Origin: Chromatiales bacterium
GTDB lineage: Bacteria; Pseudomonadota; Gammaproteobacteria; UBA6429; Thiohalophilaceae
DNA: 64,000 nt
Direction: 5' to 3'
NCBI GenBank assembly: GCA_026984045.1
Contig: JALSSV010000031.1
Location: forward strand, 1 to 64,000
The position numbers were made by a program, and so were the translations under genes. Positions 41,881 to 53,062 of the stretch are shown here, in pieces. Below the pieces are notes generated by a model. It made no database searches. It was not told the DNA's origin and was given only the letters and a program-made list of their open reading frames with translations. Numbering within the stretch: position 1 is the first letter of the stretch; each line of letters begins with the position of its first letter.

Positions 41881-42708
41881 TCAGTCCTTTTTCCCTTCCT
41901 CATTGTCAGGTTTTGTCGTCTTTCCGCTGCGGTCGCCGATCCCCGTGTCGCAACCGTTGCCGGCCGAGATGTCACACACACCGAGATCCGGCAGTTCCAC
42001 GACGTCCAGCTCCATTCCCAGTTTTTTCAAGGACTTGCACATGTTCTCCATCTGCTGATCCATGGCGTGCACGTGATCCAGCAGGCAGTTGATGGCGTTG
42101 GCCACCGGATCCGGCATGTCCTGGGTGGTGCCGTAGGCGTCGAAGCCGATCTTTTTGGCGAAGGCCTTGCGCCGCGCGTGCTGCTCGTCATCGGTCTTGC
42201 GGGTAACGATGCGGCCGGGGATCCCGACCACCGTGGCACCGGCCGGCACGTCCTTGACCACCACCGCGTTGGAGCCGATCCGGGCCCCCTCCCCTACCTG
42301 GATGGGGCCGAGTACCTTGGCGCCGGCCCCCACCACCACGTTGTCGGCCAGGGTGGGATGACGCTTGCCCTTCTGCCAGGTGGTGCCGCCGAGGGTGACG
42401 CCGTGATAGAGGGTGCAGTCGTCGCCGATCTCGGCGGTCTCGCCGATCACCACGCCTATGCCGTGATCGATGAAGAAGCGCCGCCCGAGGCGGGCGCCGG
42501 GATGGATTTCGATGCCGGTCAGCCAGCGGCCGAGATGGGAGACGGCCCGGGCCAGCCACTTGAGGTGGTGGTTCCACAGCCAGTGGCTGAGCCGGTGCAC
42601 CAGCACGGCATGCACGCCCGGATAGGTGGTGAGGATCTCGAAACGGGTGCGCGCGGCCGGATCCCGGTCGAAAACGCAATCGATGTCTTCCCGAAGACGA
42701 CTGAACAT
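41881..42708 (-). CDS. cysE: Serine O-acetyltransferase
   Basis: A 275-residue enzyme that makes O-acetylserine for cysteine synthesis. The helical N-terminus (1-65) precedes a left-handed beta helix of hexapeptide repeats (about 70-165; [17 protein letters not shown], the active-site DHG). A long polar tail (about 190-275) has a CDISAGNGC segment and is not seen in the short forms. Position next to iscR-iscS, a cysteine-using pathway, is common in proteobacteria and makes functional sense. Confidence 0.95.
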   Translation of the reverse strand: MFSRLREDIDCVFDRDPAARTRFEILTTYPGVHAVLVHRLSHWLWNHHLKWLARAVSHLGRWLTGIEIHPGARLGRRFFIDHGIGVVIGETAEIGDDCTLYHGVTLGGTTWQKGKRHPTLADNVVVGAGAKVLGPIQVGEGARIGSNAVVVKDVPAGATVVGIPGRIVTRKTDDEQHARRKAFAKKIGFDAYGTTQDMPDPVANAINCLLDHVHAMDQQMENMCKSLKKLGMELDVVELPDLGVCDISAGNGCDTGIGDRSGKTTKPDNEEGKKD

Positions 42709-42794
42709 GGCGCGATCCGTGTGGAAAAAAGGCAGTAATTAGAGACGCCCCGCCCGCGGGTGTCAACCGGAACCGGGGAACGAGAAGGCGATGG

Positions 42795-43577
42795 TTACGT
42801 TGCCGGCCGCCCCTCCGCCCGGGCGGCCTTCTCGGCGGCGGCCAGGATGCCGCGCAGAATGTTGACCTCCATCCGGTCCAGCTCTGCGCGATTGAACAGC
42901 CGCCGCAGGCGCCGCATGAGCTGGCGGGGATTGTCGGGATCGTAGAAGTCCAGGGCCGCAAGGGCCCGTTCGAAATGGGCATACAGCCCTTCCCGCTCGG
43001 CCGCGGTGGCCAGGGGCTGATCCCGCTCCAGCACCTTGCCCGCCGGCAGGGCCGACCCCGCTTCCAGCGCGGCCATGCGCAGTTCGTAGGCCAGCACCTG
43101 CACGGCGGCTGCCAGGTTCAGTGAGGGGTAGTCGGGATTGGCCGGAATGTGCACGTGCACCTGGCAGCGTTCCAGTTCGGCGTTGCTCAGCCCCGACTTC
43201 TCCCGGCCCATGACCAGCGCCACCTTCGCCCCACCGGCCGCCTCCGCCTGCATCCGCCGGGCGCAGTCCCGCGGCAGCATGAGCGGCCAGGGAATCGTGC
43301 GACTGCGGGCGCTGGCGCCCACCACCAGGGAACAGTCGGCGATGGCCGCATCCAGGCTTGGCATCACCCAGGCCCGGGCCAGCAGATCGTCGGCGCCGGA
43401 GGCCCGGGCCGTGGCTTCGGCGTGGGGAAACGCCCTTGGCGCCACCAGGGCCAGATCGGAGAGCCCCATGTTCTTCATGGCCCGGGCCACGGCACCGATG
43501 TTGCCGGGATGGCTGGTTTCCACCAGCACCACCCGGATGCGGTTCAGGCTGGAGAGCTCGGGCGGGGAATCGGTCAT
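42795..43577 (-). CDS. trmJ: tRNA (Cm32/Um32) methyltransferase TrmJ
   Basis: A 260-residue SPOUT methyltransferase for the ribose 2'-O of residue 32 in some tRNAs. The start is MTDSPPELSSLNRIRVV. The knotted core has ETSHPGNIGAVARAMKNMGL, LVMGREKSGLSN and NPDYPSLNLAAAVQV. A C-terminal helical extension (about 170-255) matches TrmJ rather than other SPOUT proteins. It is divergent from suhB with a shared 150-base upstream region, as in enterobacteria. Confidence 0.95.
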   Translation of the reverse strand: MTDSPPELSSLNRIRVVLVETSHPGNIGAVARAMKNMGLSDLALVAPRAFPHAEATARASGADDLLARAWVMPSLDAAIADCSLVVGASARSRTIPWPLMLPRDCARRMQAEAAGGAKVALVMGREKSGLSNAELERCQVHVHIPANPDYPSLNLAAAVQVLAYELRMAALEAGSALPAGKVLERDQPLATAAEREGLYAHFERALAALDFYDPDNPRQLMRRLRRLFNRAELDRMEVNILRGILAAAEKAARAEGRPAT

Positions 43578-43727
43578 GGCAGTGGCTTGCAAAGAAAGAA
43601 TGAATGAACGGTCGCGCCTGACGGCGGCCACGGGGCCTGATAGAATAGCGTCTGCGCCAACCGCTGGCGAGTGTCAGCCACTCCCGGCACCTGTTCTTTT
43701 CACCACCGGAATCCCAAGGAAGTCCCC

Positions 43728-44534
43728 GTGCATCCGATGCTCAACATCGCCGTGCGCGCTGCCCGCAGCGCCGGCGCCATCATTAACCGCTATGCCAACC
43801 AGACCGACACCCTGACGATCACGGAGAAGACCCGCAACGATTTCGTCAGCGAGGTGGATCGGCAGGCGGAACAGGCCATCATCCAGGTGATCCGCAAGGC
43901 CTATCCGAACCATGCCATCCTGGCCGAGGAAAGCGGCGAAAGCGCCGGGGACGCGCATCAGTGGATCATCGATCCCCTCGACGGCACCACCAACTTCCTC
44001 TACGGGTTTCCCCAGTTCGCCATCTCCATCGCCCTGCGCCACAAGGGCCGGCTGGAGGTCGGCGTGGTCTACGATCCCCTGCGCGAAGAGCTGTACACGG
44101 CCAGTCGCGGCAACGGCGCCGCCCTCAACAACCGTCGCATCCGGGTCGGCAAGCGCCCGTCGCTCGACGGTGCCCTGCTCGGCACCGGCATCCCCTTCCG
44201 GGAGAGCCAGATGCGCTGGCTCGACGCCTACTGCGAGATGATGAAGGCCCTCATCCCCGGCAGCGCCGGGATCCGCCGTGCCGGCTCGGCCGCCCTGGAT
44301 CTGGCCTACGTGGCGGCGGGGCGGCTGGACGGCTTCTGGGAACTGGATCTCAACCTGTGGGACATCGCTGCCGGCGTGCTGCTCATCGAGGAAGCCGGGG
44401 GGCTGGTCAGCGGCATCGACGGTCACCCCGATCACCTGCAAACCGGCCACGTGGTGGCCGCCAATCCACGGATCTTCAAGGCCATGCTGCAGAAGATCCG
44501 CCCCCTGCTGCCCCCGGACCTCAAATCGGCCTGA
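43728..44534 (+). CDS. suhB: Inositol-1-monophosphatase SuhB
   Basis: A 268-residue phosphatase that also joins ribosomal RNA antitermination complexes in Escherichia coli. The GTG start at 43728 follows AAGGAAG; MLNIAVRAARSAG is the typical N-terminus. The lithium/magnesium site motifs are DPLDGTTNF and WDIAAG, and AEESGE supplies another metal ligand. Full length. Confidence 0.95.
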   Translation: MHPMLNIAVRAARSAGAIINRYANQTDTLTITEKTRNDFVSEVDRQAEQAIIQVIRKAYPNHAILAEESGESAGDAHQWIIDPLDGTTNFLYGFPQFAISIALRHKGRLEVGVVYDPLREELYTASRGNGAALNNRRIRVGKRPSLDGALLGTGIPFRESQMRWLDAYCEMMKALIPGSAGIRRAGSAALDLAYVAAGRLDGFWELDLNLWDIAAGVLLIEEAGGLVSGIDGHPDHLQTGHVVAANPRIFKAMLQKIRPLLPPDLKSA

Positions 44535-44654
44535 GCGGAGGCGTCTGCGCCCCGTTGCGGGTGAACGTGGCCGGAAAACGGCTCGCATACCCTGCAAAAT
44601 GCCGTCCGGCGTCCGCTATGGAAGGCAGAACCGCTTTTCAGTCAGGGACGTCAC

Positions 44655-44975
44655 GTGCCGAAATCCACTGATCCGCTCTCCCGCCGCGCCCTCGAGGCCG
44701 TCATGCGTGACGTGCTCGACGGCCTCATGGAAGCCGCCTGCGCGGCAGCGTATTCGCCGTATCGCGGCGCGTCCCATCTGACCATCCTGTCCATCGAGCC
44801 TCCGCGAAACCCGTTACCCGAGACCCGCGCCAGGGTGGTTTCGGTGGCCACACACCGATCTTCCAATGTGCTGAGCTACCTCCTGCGGCGCGAACAGCAG
44901 CTTGCCTCGGCCGACGGGAATTCATTTCCATGCCCCAAGAAAGGTCTTGCGGTTGACCTGTTCCGGTACCCGTGA
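44655..44975 (+). CDS. Hypothetical protein (weak)
   Basis: A 106-codon frame starting at GTG, 9 bases after a weak GGGAC. The protein has an N-terminal helix-like part (DPLSRRALEAVMRDVLDGLMEAACAAAYSP) and no recognised domain, signal or membrane segment. Nothing larger fits the 560-base space between suhB and the next small gene. It could be a chance frame in GC-rich DNA. Confidence 0.35.
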   Translation: MPKSTDPLSRRALEAVMRDVLDGLMEAACAAAYSPYRGASHLTILSIEPPRNPLPETRARVVSVATHRSSNVLSYLLRREQQLASADGNSFPCPKKGLAVDLFRYP

Positions 44976-45098
44976 TACTCAAGAGGTCATCCTCCGCCCG
45001 ATTCGTGAACGGATCCCCGGAGGTCGGAGACCGGACAGGGCCAGCCCGGTTCCCGGATCACAACAACAACAGGCCCTGTCCGTCATGGAGGTGTGGAG

Positions 45099-45449
45099 AT
45101 GCAAAACCGCAATATCCTGCTGTTGTTCGTTCCTCCGCTGGCCGTCTGCCGCTTCGGCTGCGCCGGCTGCTGTGCTGCGCCCATCGGGGTGTTCTGGCTG
45201 GCCGGCATCGTCAGTTTCATCTATGGCTTCTTCGGCGGCCCGACGGGAACATCCGGGATCAGTTACGGCACCCTGCTGTTCGGTGCCCTGCTCTGGGGCA
45301 TTGCCGTGGTCTGGGCCCAGACGGTGATCCGGAGTGCCGAACGCCATCCCGACAAGTGCGATTCGGAAGCGTCCCGCCTCTGCCGCCGCCTGGCGGAAGA
45401 TGAGCACGATCCGCTGGAGGAAGTCCGCAAGATGCGTGAGGGCTCCTGA
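45099..45449 (+). CDS. Small membrane protein with N-terminal Cys cluster
   Basis: A 116-residue protein, ATG at 45099 (a GTG two codons upstream is possible), after GGAGG. Two hydrophobic segments are clear (about 6-40 and 55-75). The first has an unusual CRFGCAGCC cluster, followed by APIGVFWLAGIVSFIYGFFGG. The C-terminal 40 residues are charged with two more Cys (KCDSEASRLC). I do not recognise the family. The Cys arrangement could bind metal or a cluster at the membrane. It has no operon partner. Confidence 0.6.
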   Translation: MQNRNILLLFVPPLAVCRFGCAGCCAAPIGVFWLAGIVSFIYGFFGGPTGTSGISYGTLLFGALLWGIAVVWAQTVIRSAERHPDKCDSEASRLCRRLAEDEHDPLEEVRKMREGS

Positions 45450-45551
45450 TTCCTGCGCGTACGTTTTCCGGCATTCTGCCCGGCACGATGCCTGCAATCA
45501 TGGTGGCCATGACAGCGAAGGGACATTCGAGACCAACCGGCCTCTTCCCGC

Positions 45552-48311
45552 TCAGGGCGGACAGACTCCGTTCATGTTCCGGATCCATGTCTCGAGCAGA
45601 CTCACCCCAAGGGTGTCGACCAGTGTTGAACCCAGTGGCGGCATCATCACATGGGCTGCGGGATTGCGATCCTGGATGCGAACCATGAGCACGGAGTTGG
45701 CCGGATTGCCCGGATCGATGCGGGGTGCCCCCAGACCCAGCCCCACGTCTTCCTCTGTGGAAGCCGTTCCACAGAGATTCATGGCCGGATCGGCCGTGGC
45801 ATAGCGCATGTCGATGTCCACCGGCGTCGGGCCCATGGGCTGGTGACAATAGGCGCAATTAGTGTGTAACCAGGCTCGTGATTTAAGATGCACGTCTCCG
45901 CCCGGAGTATAGGGATTCGGCATGGCTGGCAGACCGAGGGCCGCGGCGCTCGCTGTCAAGGGCGGTGAAATCATGCCAATGGCATTCAGGGTGTCGATCT
46001 GGTTGGCCGTGCGTCCCGTGGCGGGATAGGTCAGTTCCCGGTTTAACTGCAGGGTTTCCATTCCCAGCGTGACTCCCGCCACGTCGGTATGGCATTGCAG
46101 GCATTCGGTCCGGCTGGGATAGATCCAGGTCTGACCATTGATATCCACCTGCTTGCCCGTTTCCAGCAATACGGCGTCGGATTCGTCCCCTCGCCATTCA
46201 TAACTGTATCCCGCCCAGCCACCATCGTTGTGCCGCATGAGCAGACGCGTTTCAATCAGACGCCCGCCAAGTCGGATATGCTTGATGAGAACACTCCCGA
46301 CAGGCAGATTCCAATGCCCCTGGGCATCAACCTGGAGCGTGGTATTGTCCGGCAGTGCCAGATAGCGTTCCTTGGTGGCATTGTCGGACCAGAAGGGCAC
46401 ATTGACATCATAGGGAATCAAGCCAAATGCCGGTCGCCGAGGATTGGCGGGATCCACGCAGCCCGTTTCCGAGAGCAATGTCGGGATACCTGTCGATCCC
46501 GTGGTGGTTTCCACCAGGCGATAGATCCCTCCTGGAGCATAATTGGGCCCGTAGAACTGGGGTACATAGAGTTCCCCATCGACACCCTCGGCAAACGTCA
46601 CGAAATTCACCGGGCTGTTGAGTATCAACCGGGGGGTGGCCGCCGGATCGTTGTAATAGTCGTAGGCCCAGATGTTTCGCGTGATGAAATCGCCGTGCAC
46701 ATATTTGCCTACCAACCCCGGATTGAGAGTTCCGCGGTAGACATAACCACCCACGATGGAACGAGCGGCATCCCGGTCATAACTGATAAGGGGATTGATC
46801 AATCCGCCGCGGGTGTCGCAGGCGGTGGGAGGCGTGGTCGCCGGATAGGCATAGGCCCCCTCGCATCGACTCCAACCGTAATTGCCTCCCCGGATCACGC
46901 GGTCCACTTCTTCCCAGGCGCTCTGGCCCACATCCGCCAGCCACAAGTCACCAGTAACCCGATCGAAACTCCAGCGCCAGGGATTGCGGAATCCCCAGGC
47001 ATAGATTTCCGGGCAATCCAGCGTACCCACGCCATTGTTACACAGAGGATTGCTGGAAAACGGATTTCCCGTTACCGAATCAGACGGAATACGGTAGGAA
47101 ATCCCGTTAGCCAAATCCGCAGCAGTAACATTCACGTCGACCCGCAGAATGGCACCATGCCAGTTTCGCGTATCCTGTGCCGTGCCGGAGCCGCCGTCGC
47201 CCAACCCCACATAGAGAAAACCGTCCGGCCCAAAACCGATCTGTCCACCATTGTGGTAAGCGGTCGGCTGCCTCAGACGCAAGAGTACGACTTCACTGGC
47301 CGGATCCAGGGTCTGCCCGCCATCCCGGGTCTCGAAACGGGAAATTCGGGTTTCGAACACGGCGCCTGTCAGAGCGCTATCCGCCGTGTAATAGACGTAG
47401 GCAAACGGCGATGCGGGATAATCCGGATGAAACGCCATGCCGAGCAACCCGCCTTCCCCCGTGGTATTGACCTGACCGGAAATGTCCAGGAAAACCTCAG
47501 CCGAAGCGACCGTTTCCTGGTTCACGAAACGGCGAATGACTCCTGCACGCTCAACCACATGCCAATAGCCGGAATCTGCCGGTGCCTGCAGCATGGCCAG
47601 GGGATTCTGGAATGTCAGCGCGGAAAAGACCCGTTGCAGAGCATAGGTGGTTCCGGTTGGTGTCGGTCGCGGTCCGGCAAGGCAGGTCGAGTTGACCGGA
47701 CGTGTATCCAACCCTGAGACGAGTTCCCAGACCTTCACCGTAATGGTGGCGCCTGCGGAAAGCTGGCCATCCGAGACTTCGATATTCAGCACATACTCCT
47801 GGTTGGCAGTGAAATTTGCCGGATCTGTCACTGTGATCCGCCCCGTGGAGGGATTGAGCGCGAAAAGACCATCGGTATTACCGCTCACCAGCGTGTAGCT
47901 GAGTATATCGCCATCCGGATCTCGGTCGGAGCCGGTCACCGCATCGTTCACGTCATAAACGAGGGTTCCTGCAGCCGCTCCCCGTTCGACGGTTGCCGTG
48001 GCATCATCGATGGTCGGTGACACATTGGAGGCCGGTGGGAACGTGGCGGGAGGTGACGCGGTGGGAGAACCACTGTCTGCACCGCCACAGGCCATCAGCA
48101 GCAACAGGCTCGGCATCGCCAGACCAAGGATACGCATGGCAGGATTCGACACCGATGGGCGTTTACGAATCAAGCCGAAAACAACCAGGACTGGCGGACT
48201 CTTGCAGAGGACAGCAAGGACTCGAACGATGTTTAAAAAAACCGCAAAAGCCGGTCTTGCAATCAAACCCGCTGCCAACAGGCTACTTGTACTGAACTGG
48301 AACCGTTCCAT
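45552..48311 (-). CDS. Sorbosone-dehydrogenase/diheme cytochrome lipoprotein
   Basis: A 919-codon gene. Order: a signal/lipobox (MRILGLAMPSLLLLMAC, Met59-Cys75), a cadherin-like module (about 95-195; SDRDPDGDILSYTLVSGNTD), a glucose/sorbosone dehydrogenase beta propeller (about 220-580; GEGGLLGMAFHPDY, HNGGQIGFGPDGFLYVGLGD), and a C-terminal domain with two c-type heme motifs, CLQCH (737) and CAYCH (819). Fusion of the propeller to a diheme domain is known in environmental gammaproteobacteria. Oxidation of a sugar or alcohol and electron transfer to cytochromes in the periplasm or at the cell surface is likely. The start is unclear: GGAGGGGG precedes the ATG at 48311, but the lipobox suggests Met59 (48137). 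Confidence 0.75.
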   Translation of the reverse strand: MERFQFSTSSLLAAGLIARPAFAVFLNIVRVLAVLCKSPPVLVVFGLIRKRPSVSNPAMRILGLAMPSLLLLMACGGADSGSPTASPPATFPPASNVSPTIDDATATVERGAAAGTLVYDVNDAVTGSDRDPDGDILSYTLVSGNTDGLFALNPSTGRITVTDPANFTANQEYVLNIEVSDGQLSAGATITVKVWELVSGLDTRPVNSTCLAGPRPTPTGTTYALQRVFSALTFQNPLAMLQAPADSGYWHVVERAGVIRRFVNQETVASAEVFLDISGQVNTTGEGGLLGMAFHPDYPASPFAYVYYTADSALTGAVFETRISRFETRDGGQTLDPASEVVLLRLRQPTAYHNGGQIGFGPDGFLYVGLGDGGSGTAQDTRNWHGAILRVDVNVTAADLANGISYRIPSDSVTGNPFSSNPLCNNGVGTLDCPEIYAWGFRNPWRWSFDRVTGDLWLADVGQSAWEEVDRVIRGGNYGWSRCEGAYAYPATTPPTACDTRGGLINPLISYDRDAARSIVGGYVYRGTLNPGLVGKYVHGDFITRNIWAYDYYNDPAATPRLILNSPVNFVTFAEGVDGELYVPQFYGPNYAPGGIYRLVETTTGSTGIPTLLSETGCVDPANPRRPAFGLIPYDVNVPFWSDNATKERYLALPDNTTLQVDAQGHWNLPVGSVLIKHIRLGGRLIETRLLMRHNDGGWAGYSYEWRGDESDAVLLETGKQVDINGQTWIYPSRTECLQCHTDVAGVTLGMETLQLNRELTYPATGRTANQIDTLNAIGMISPPLTASAAALGLPAMPNPYTPGGDVHLKSRAWLHTNCAYCHQPMGPTPVDIDMRYATADPAMNLCGTASTEEDVGLGLGAPRIDPGNPANSVLMVRIQDRNPAAHVMMPPLGSTLVDTLGVSLLETWIRNMNGVCPP

Positions 48312-48539
48312 GTATCCCCCTCCATGCCTCGATGCATGGCGATCAGTCGTGATCCGCAGCGGGAAACGGCAGGAACTCCGTCCATTCTCCCCTGTGCGTA
48401 GTATGTCTTTTGCCTTACATCCCTTGTCAGGGTGGACAACAAGACTACCGCACTCAAGCGGAAGATACGCTGAAGATGTTCACAGTTCATGACAGGATCG
48501 GCCCGCAAGGCCGCTCTCGCCCCTGTCACGAAGACACAA

Positions 48540-49484
48540 TCAGGGGCTGGCGCCTTGATCGGCACCTTCCTTCTGTACCGGCATGAGACTGGCCCGAGTG
48601 ATCTTGAGGGCCAGGGCGGCGCTGCTGGCGACGTAGATGGAGGAGTAGGTGCCCACCACGATGCCGATGATGAGGGCCAGCGAGAAGGCGTGGATCAGCT
48701 TGCCACCGAGGAAAAACATGGCCAGCACGACCAGCACGGTCGTGAAGGAGGTCATGAGGGTGCGGGAGAGGGTTTCGTTGATGGAGATGTTGGCGACCTC
48801 GACGGGACTGGCCTTGCGCAGCTTGCGAAAGTTTTCCCGCAGGCGATCGAAGACCACGATGGTGTCATTGAGGGAATAGCCGATCACCGCGAGAATGGCT
48901 GCCAACACGGTCAGATCGAACTCCCACTGGAACAGGGAAAAGGCACCGAGGGTGATGATCACGTCATGAAACAGGGCGCCCACGGAGCCGAGGGCCAGGC
49001 GGTATTCGAAGCGGGCCATGACGTAGACCAGGATGAAGGCCAGGGCGATGAGCATGGCCAGGCCCCCGTCGTCTCGCAGCTCCTCGCCCACCTGCGGACC
49101 GACGAATTCCTGCCGCCGCATCTCCACCGGGCCGTCACTGGCTTCGCGCAGTACCTGCAGCACCCGATCACCGAGGGTTTCCTTGCCCTGTTCACCCCCT
49201 TCCTGCGGTGCCAGACGAACCAGCACGTCGCGGGTGGTGCCGAAGTGCTGGACCACCACATCCTTGAACCCGGCCTTTTCGAGGGCCTCGCGCACGGCCG
49301 GCAATTCCACGGAACGGCTGTAGCCCACCTCGATGAGCGTGCCGCCGGTGAAGTCCAGGCCGAAATTGAGGCCCTTGACGACCAGCGATCCGAGCGAAAC
49401 CAGAATCAGGATGGTGGACAGGACCAGCGCAAGATGACGCTTGCCCATGAAATCGAAGGTGGTGGTCTGCTTGAAAATTTGCAT
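48540..49484 (-). CDS. secF: Preprotein translocase subunit SecF
   Basis: A 314-residue inner-membrane protein with six membrane segments and a periplasmic domain after the first (LNFGLDFTGGTLIEV). GYSLNDTIVVFDRLREN is the family signature in the fourth segment region. With SecD it uses the proton gradient to help export. It lies 19 bases after secD. The C-terminus ends in a short polar tail. Confidence 0.97.
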   Translation of the reverse strand: MQIFKQTTTFDFMGKRHLALVLSTILILVSLGSLVVKGLNFGLDFTGGTLIEVGYSRSVELPAVREALEKAGFKDVVVQHFGTTRDVLVRLAPQEGGEQGKETLGDRVLQVLREASDGPVEMRRQEFVGPQVGEELRDDGGLAMLIALAFILVYVMARFEYRLALGSVGALFHDVIITLGAFSLFQWEFDLTVLAAILAVIGYSLNDTIVVFDRLRENFRKLRKASPVEVANISINETLSRTLMTSFTTVLVVLAMFFLGGKLIHAFSLALIIGIVVGTYSSIYVASSAALALKITRASLMPVQKEGADQGASP

Positions 49485-49503
49485 GGCGTCGGTTTTCCGT
49501 TGC

Positions 49504-51363
49504 TCAAATCGACAGGGACTTGATGTTGCGTCCGCCCACGACCAGATTGATGATCGCCCGGGTGCCCATGATGGCGGTGAACATGGAGGTCACGATACCG
49601 ATGGACAGGGTGATGGCGAAGCCCTTGATGGGACCGGTGCCGAAGATGTACAGCACCACGGCCGCGATCAGGGTGGTGATGTTGGCGTCGGCGATGGTCG
49701 AGAGGGCCTTCTCATATCCGGCGTTGATGCTCGACTGGGGCGTATTGCCGTTGCGCAACTCTTCCCGGATCCGTTCGAAGATCAGCACGTTGGCATCGAC
49801 CGCCATGCCCACCGTGAGCACGATGCCGGCAATCCCCGGCAGGGTCAGGGTGGCCTGGAGCATGGACAGCACGGCCACGATCAGCACCAGGTTGACCAGC
49901 AGGGCCACGTCGGCCACCACGCCGAATCCCCGGTACCAGACCGCCATCAGCAAGACCACCAGGAGCATGCCGACGACGACCGACTTGGTGCCCTGTGCGA
50001 TGTTCTCCTTGCCGAGGCTGGGCCCGATGGTGCGTTCCTCGACGATCCGAATGGGTGCGGCCAGGGCGCCGGCGCGCAGCAGCAGAGCCAGGTTGCGGGC
50101 TTCCTCGACACTGTCGAGGCCGGTGATCTGGAAGCGCTTGCTGAACACGCCCTGGATGGTGGCCACGTTGATGACCTCCTCCTTCTTGACGGTCTCCGTG
50201 ACCTTCTTGCCGTCGACCATCTTCGTCACCGGCTTGTATTCGATGAACACCACCGCCATCGGTTTCTTGAGATTGCGTTTGGTGGTGTGGGCCATGATCC
50301 GGGCACCGGCGCTGTCGAGATTGATGAACACCGCCGGCGAGCCACTTTGCTGATCGAAGCCGGAAGTGGCATTGGTGATGTTCTCGCCGGTGATGATGAC
50401 CCGCTTCTTGAGCAGAATGGGCTTGCCATTGCGCTCGTAATAGAGGCGGGCGGTGGGCGGTACCTTGCCGGCCAGGGCTTCCTGCACACTGTGTTCCACG
50501 TCCACCAGCCGGAATTCCAGGGTGGCGGTGGCACTGAGGATTTCCTTGGCCCGGGCCGAGTCCTGGATCCCCGGCAACTGCACCACGATGCGGTTGTCGC
50601 CCTGCTGCTGGATCACCGGCTCGGCCACTCCCAGTTCGTTGACCCGGTTGCGCAGGGTCGTGACGTTCTGCTGCAGGGCATGTTTCTTGATGTCGCGAAT
50701 CGTCTGTTCGGTCAGCCGCGCCAGGATGACCGGCAGCCCGCCTTCTTCCTCCTCGGACAGCACCAGATCCCGACCGATGCCGCTGCGAATGGCACCGCGG
50801 GCCGCCTCACGCTGTTCCGGCTTGCGGAACTTGAGCACGATGGTCTCGCCCCGGCGCAGGATGGCGGCATAACGGATCTTGCGCTCGCGCAGCAGGCTGC
50901 GCAGATCGGAAATGTAGCGATCGTAAGCCTGCTGCATGACCGTCTCGGTATCCACTTCCATGAGGAAGTGCAGGCCACCGCGCAGATCGAGCCCCAGATA
51001 CATGGGCTTGGCATTGATCTTCTCCAGCCAGGCCGGCGCCGCACTGGCCAGGTTGAGCGCAACGGTGTAATCGTCCCCCAGGGTGGCGGGCAACAGATCC
51101 GCGCTCTTGAGCTGATCCTCCACGCTGTTGAAACGGATCAACAGCTGCCGCTGATCCTGTTCGACGGCCTTGATTGGAATGCCCCGTCCCTTCAGGAGAC
51201 TCGCCACCTGGCTGCGCAGGGCATCGTCGACGCTGGCATTGCGGCCGGCGCTGATCTGAATGGCCGGGTCCGTCCCATAGACGTTGGGCAGGGCATAGAT
51301 GACCCCCACCACGATCACGAACAGGATCAGAAGGTATTTCCACAGCGGATAGCGGTTCAGCAT
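49504..51363 (-). CDS. secD: Preprotein translocase subunit SecD
   Basis: A 619-residue inner-membrane protein with a first membrane segment (YLLILFVIVVGVIYALP), a long periplasmic domain (about 30-450; LGLDLRGGLHFLMEVD) and five C-terminal segments with GMAVDANVLIFERIREEL. Length matches gammaproteobacterial SecD. It follows yajC by 63 bases. Confidence 0.97.
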   Translation of the reverse strand: MLNRYPLWKYLLILFVIVVGVIYALPNVYGTDPAIQISAGRNASVDDALRSQVASLLKGRGIPIKAVEQDQRQLLIRFNSVEDQLKSADLLPATLGDDYTVALNLASAAPAWLEKINAKPMYLGLDLRGGLHFLMEVDTETVMQQAYDRYISDLRSLLRERKIRYAAILRRGETIVLKFRKPEQREAARGAIRSGIGRDLVLSEEEEGGLPVILARLTEQTIRDIKKHALQQNVTTLRNRVNELGVAEPVIQQQGDNRIVVQLPGIQDSARAKEILSATATLEFRLVDVEHSVQEALAGKVPPTARLYYERNGKPILLKKRVIITGENITNATSGFDQQSGSPAVFINLDSAGARIMAHTTKRNLKKPMAVVFIEYKPVTKMVDGKKVTETVKKEEVINVATIQGVFSKRFQITGLDSVEEARNLALLLRAGALAAPIRIVEERTIGPSLGKENIAQGTKSVVVGMLLVVLLMAVWYRGFGVVADVALLVNLVLIVAVLSMLQATLTLPGIAGIVLTVGMAVDANVLIFERIREELRNGNTPQSSINAGYEKALSTIADANITTLIAAVVLYIFGTGPIKGFAITLSIGIVTSMFTAIMGTRAIINLVVGGRNIKSLSI

Positions 51364-51426
51364 GACGGTTGGATCCGAATGGGCGCAGCCGACGCCGTGG
51401 CGCCGGCCCGGCCGGTCTGGTTGGTC

Positions 51427-51774
51427 TTATTTTTCCTTGCCGATGGTCTTGAGCGTGCCCTTGGGCAGCACGCTGGCGATGGCCTGCTTCTGCAGACGCA
51501 CCACCACGTTGTCGGCCAGTTCGAGGCTCACGTATTCCTCCCCCACCTCGGTGACCTTGCCCAGCAGACCCCCATTGGTCACCACCTCGTCTCCCTTGCC
51601 GAGCGCCGAGACCATCTTCTGGTGCTCCTTGGCCCGCTTCTGCTGGGGACGGATGAGGATGAAATAGAAGATCAGGATGAAGCCGCCGAAGAACAGCAGC
51701 AACATCAGCGGATCGCCCTGCTGACCTGCAGCAGGCGCACCTTCGGCAAGGGCATTGGAAATCAGGAAACTCAT
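51427..51774 (-). CDS. yajC: Sec accessory protein YajC
   Basis: A 115-residue protein with one membrane segment (LMLLLFFGGFILIFYFILIR) and the conserved RPQQKRAKEHQKM after it. The second ATG (51774) is preferred because AAAGG precedes it at a better distance than the ATG two codons earlier. It is part of the yajC-secD-secF unit. Confidence 0.95.
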   Translation of the reverse strand: MSFLISNALAEGAPAAGQQGDPLMLLLFFGGFILIFYFILIRPQQKRAKEHQKMVSALGKGDEVVTNGGLLGKVTEVGEEYVSLELADNVVVRLQKQAIASVLPKGTLKTIGKEK

Positions 51775-51830
51775 GGGCATACCTTTCGTTTTGGGATTCG
51801 GGCTCGCCCGGGGGCGAAAAAGCGCGCGTA

Positions 51831-53051
<1,221 letters not shown>

Positions 53052-53062
53052 TCACTTTCCTC

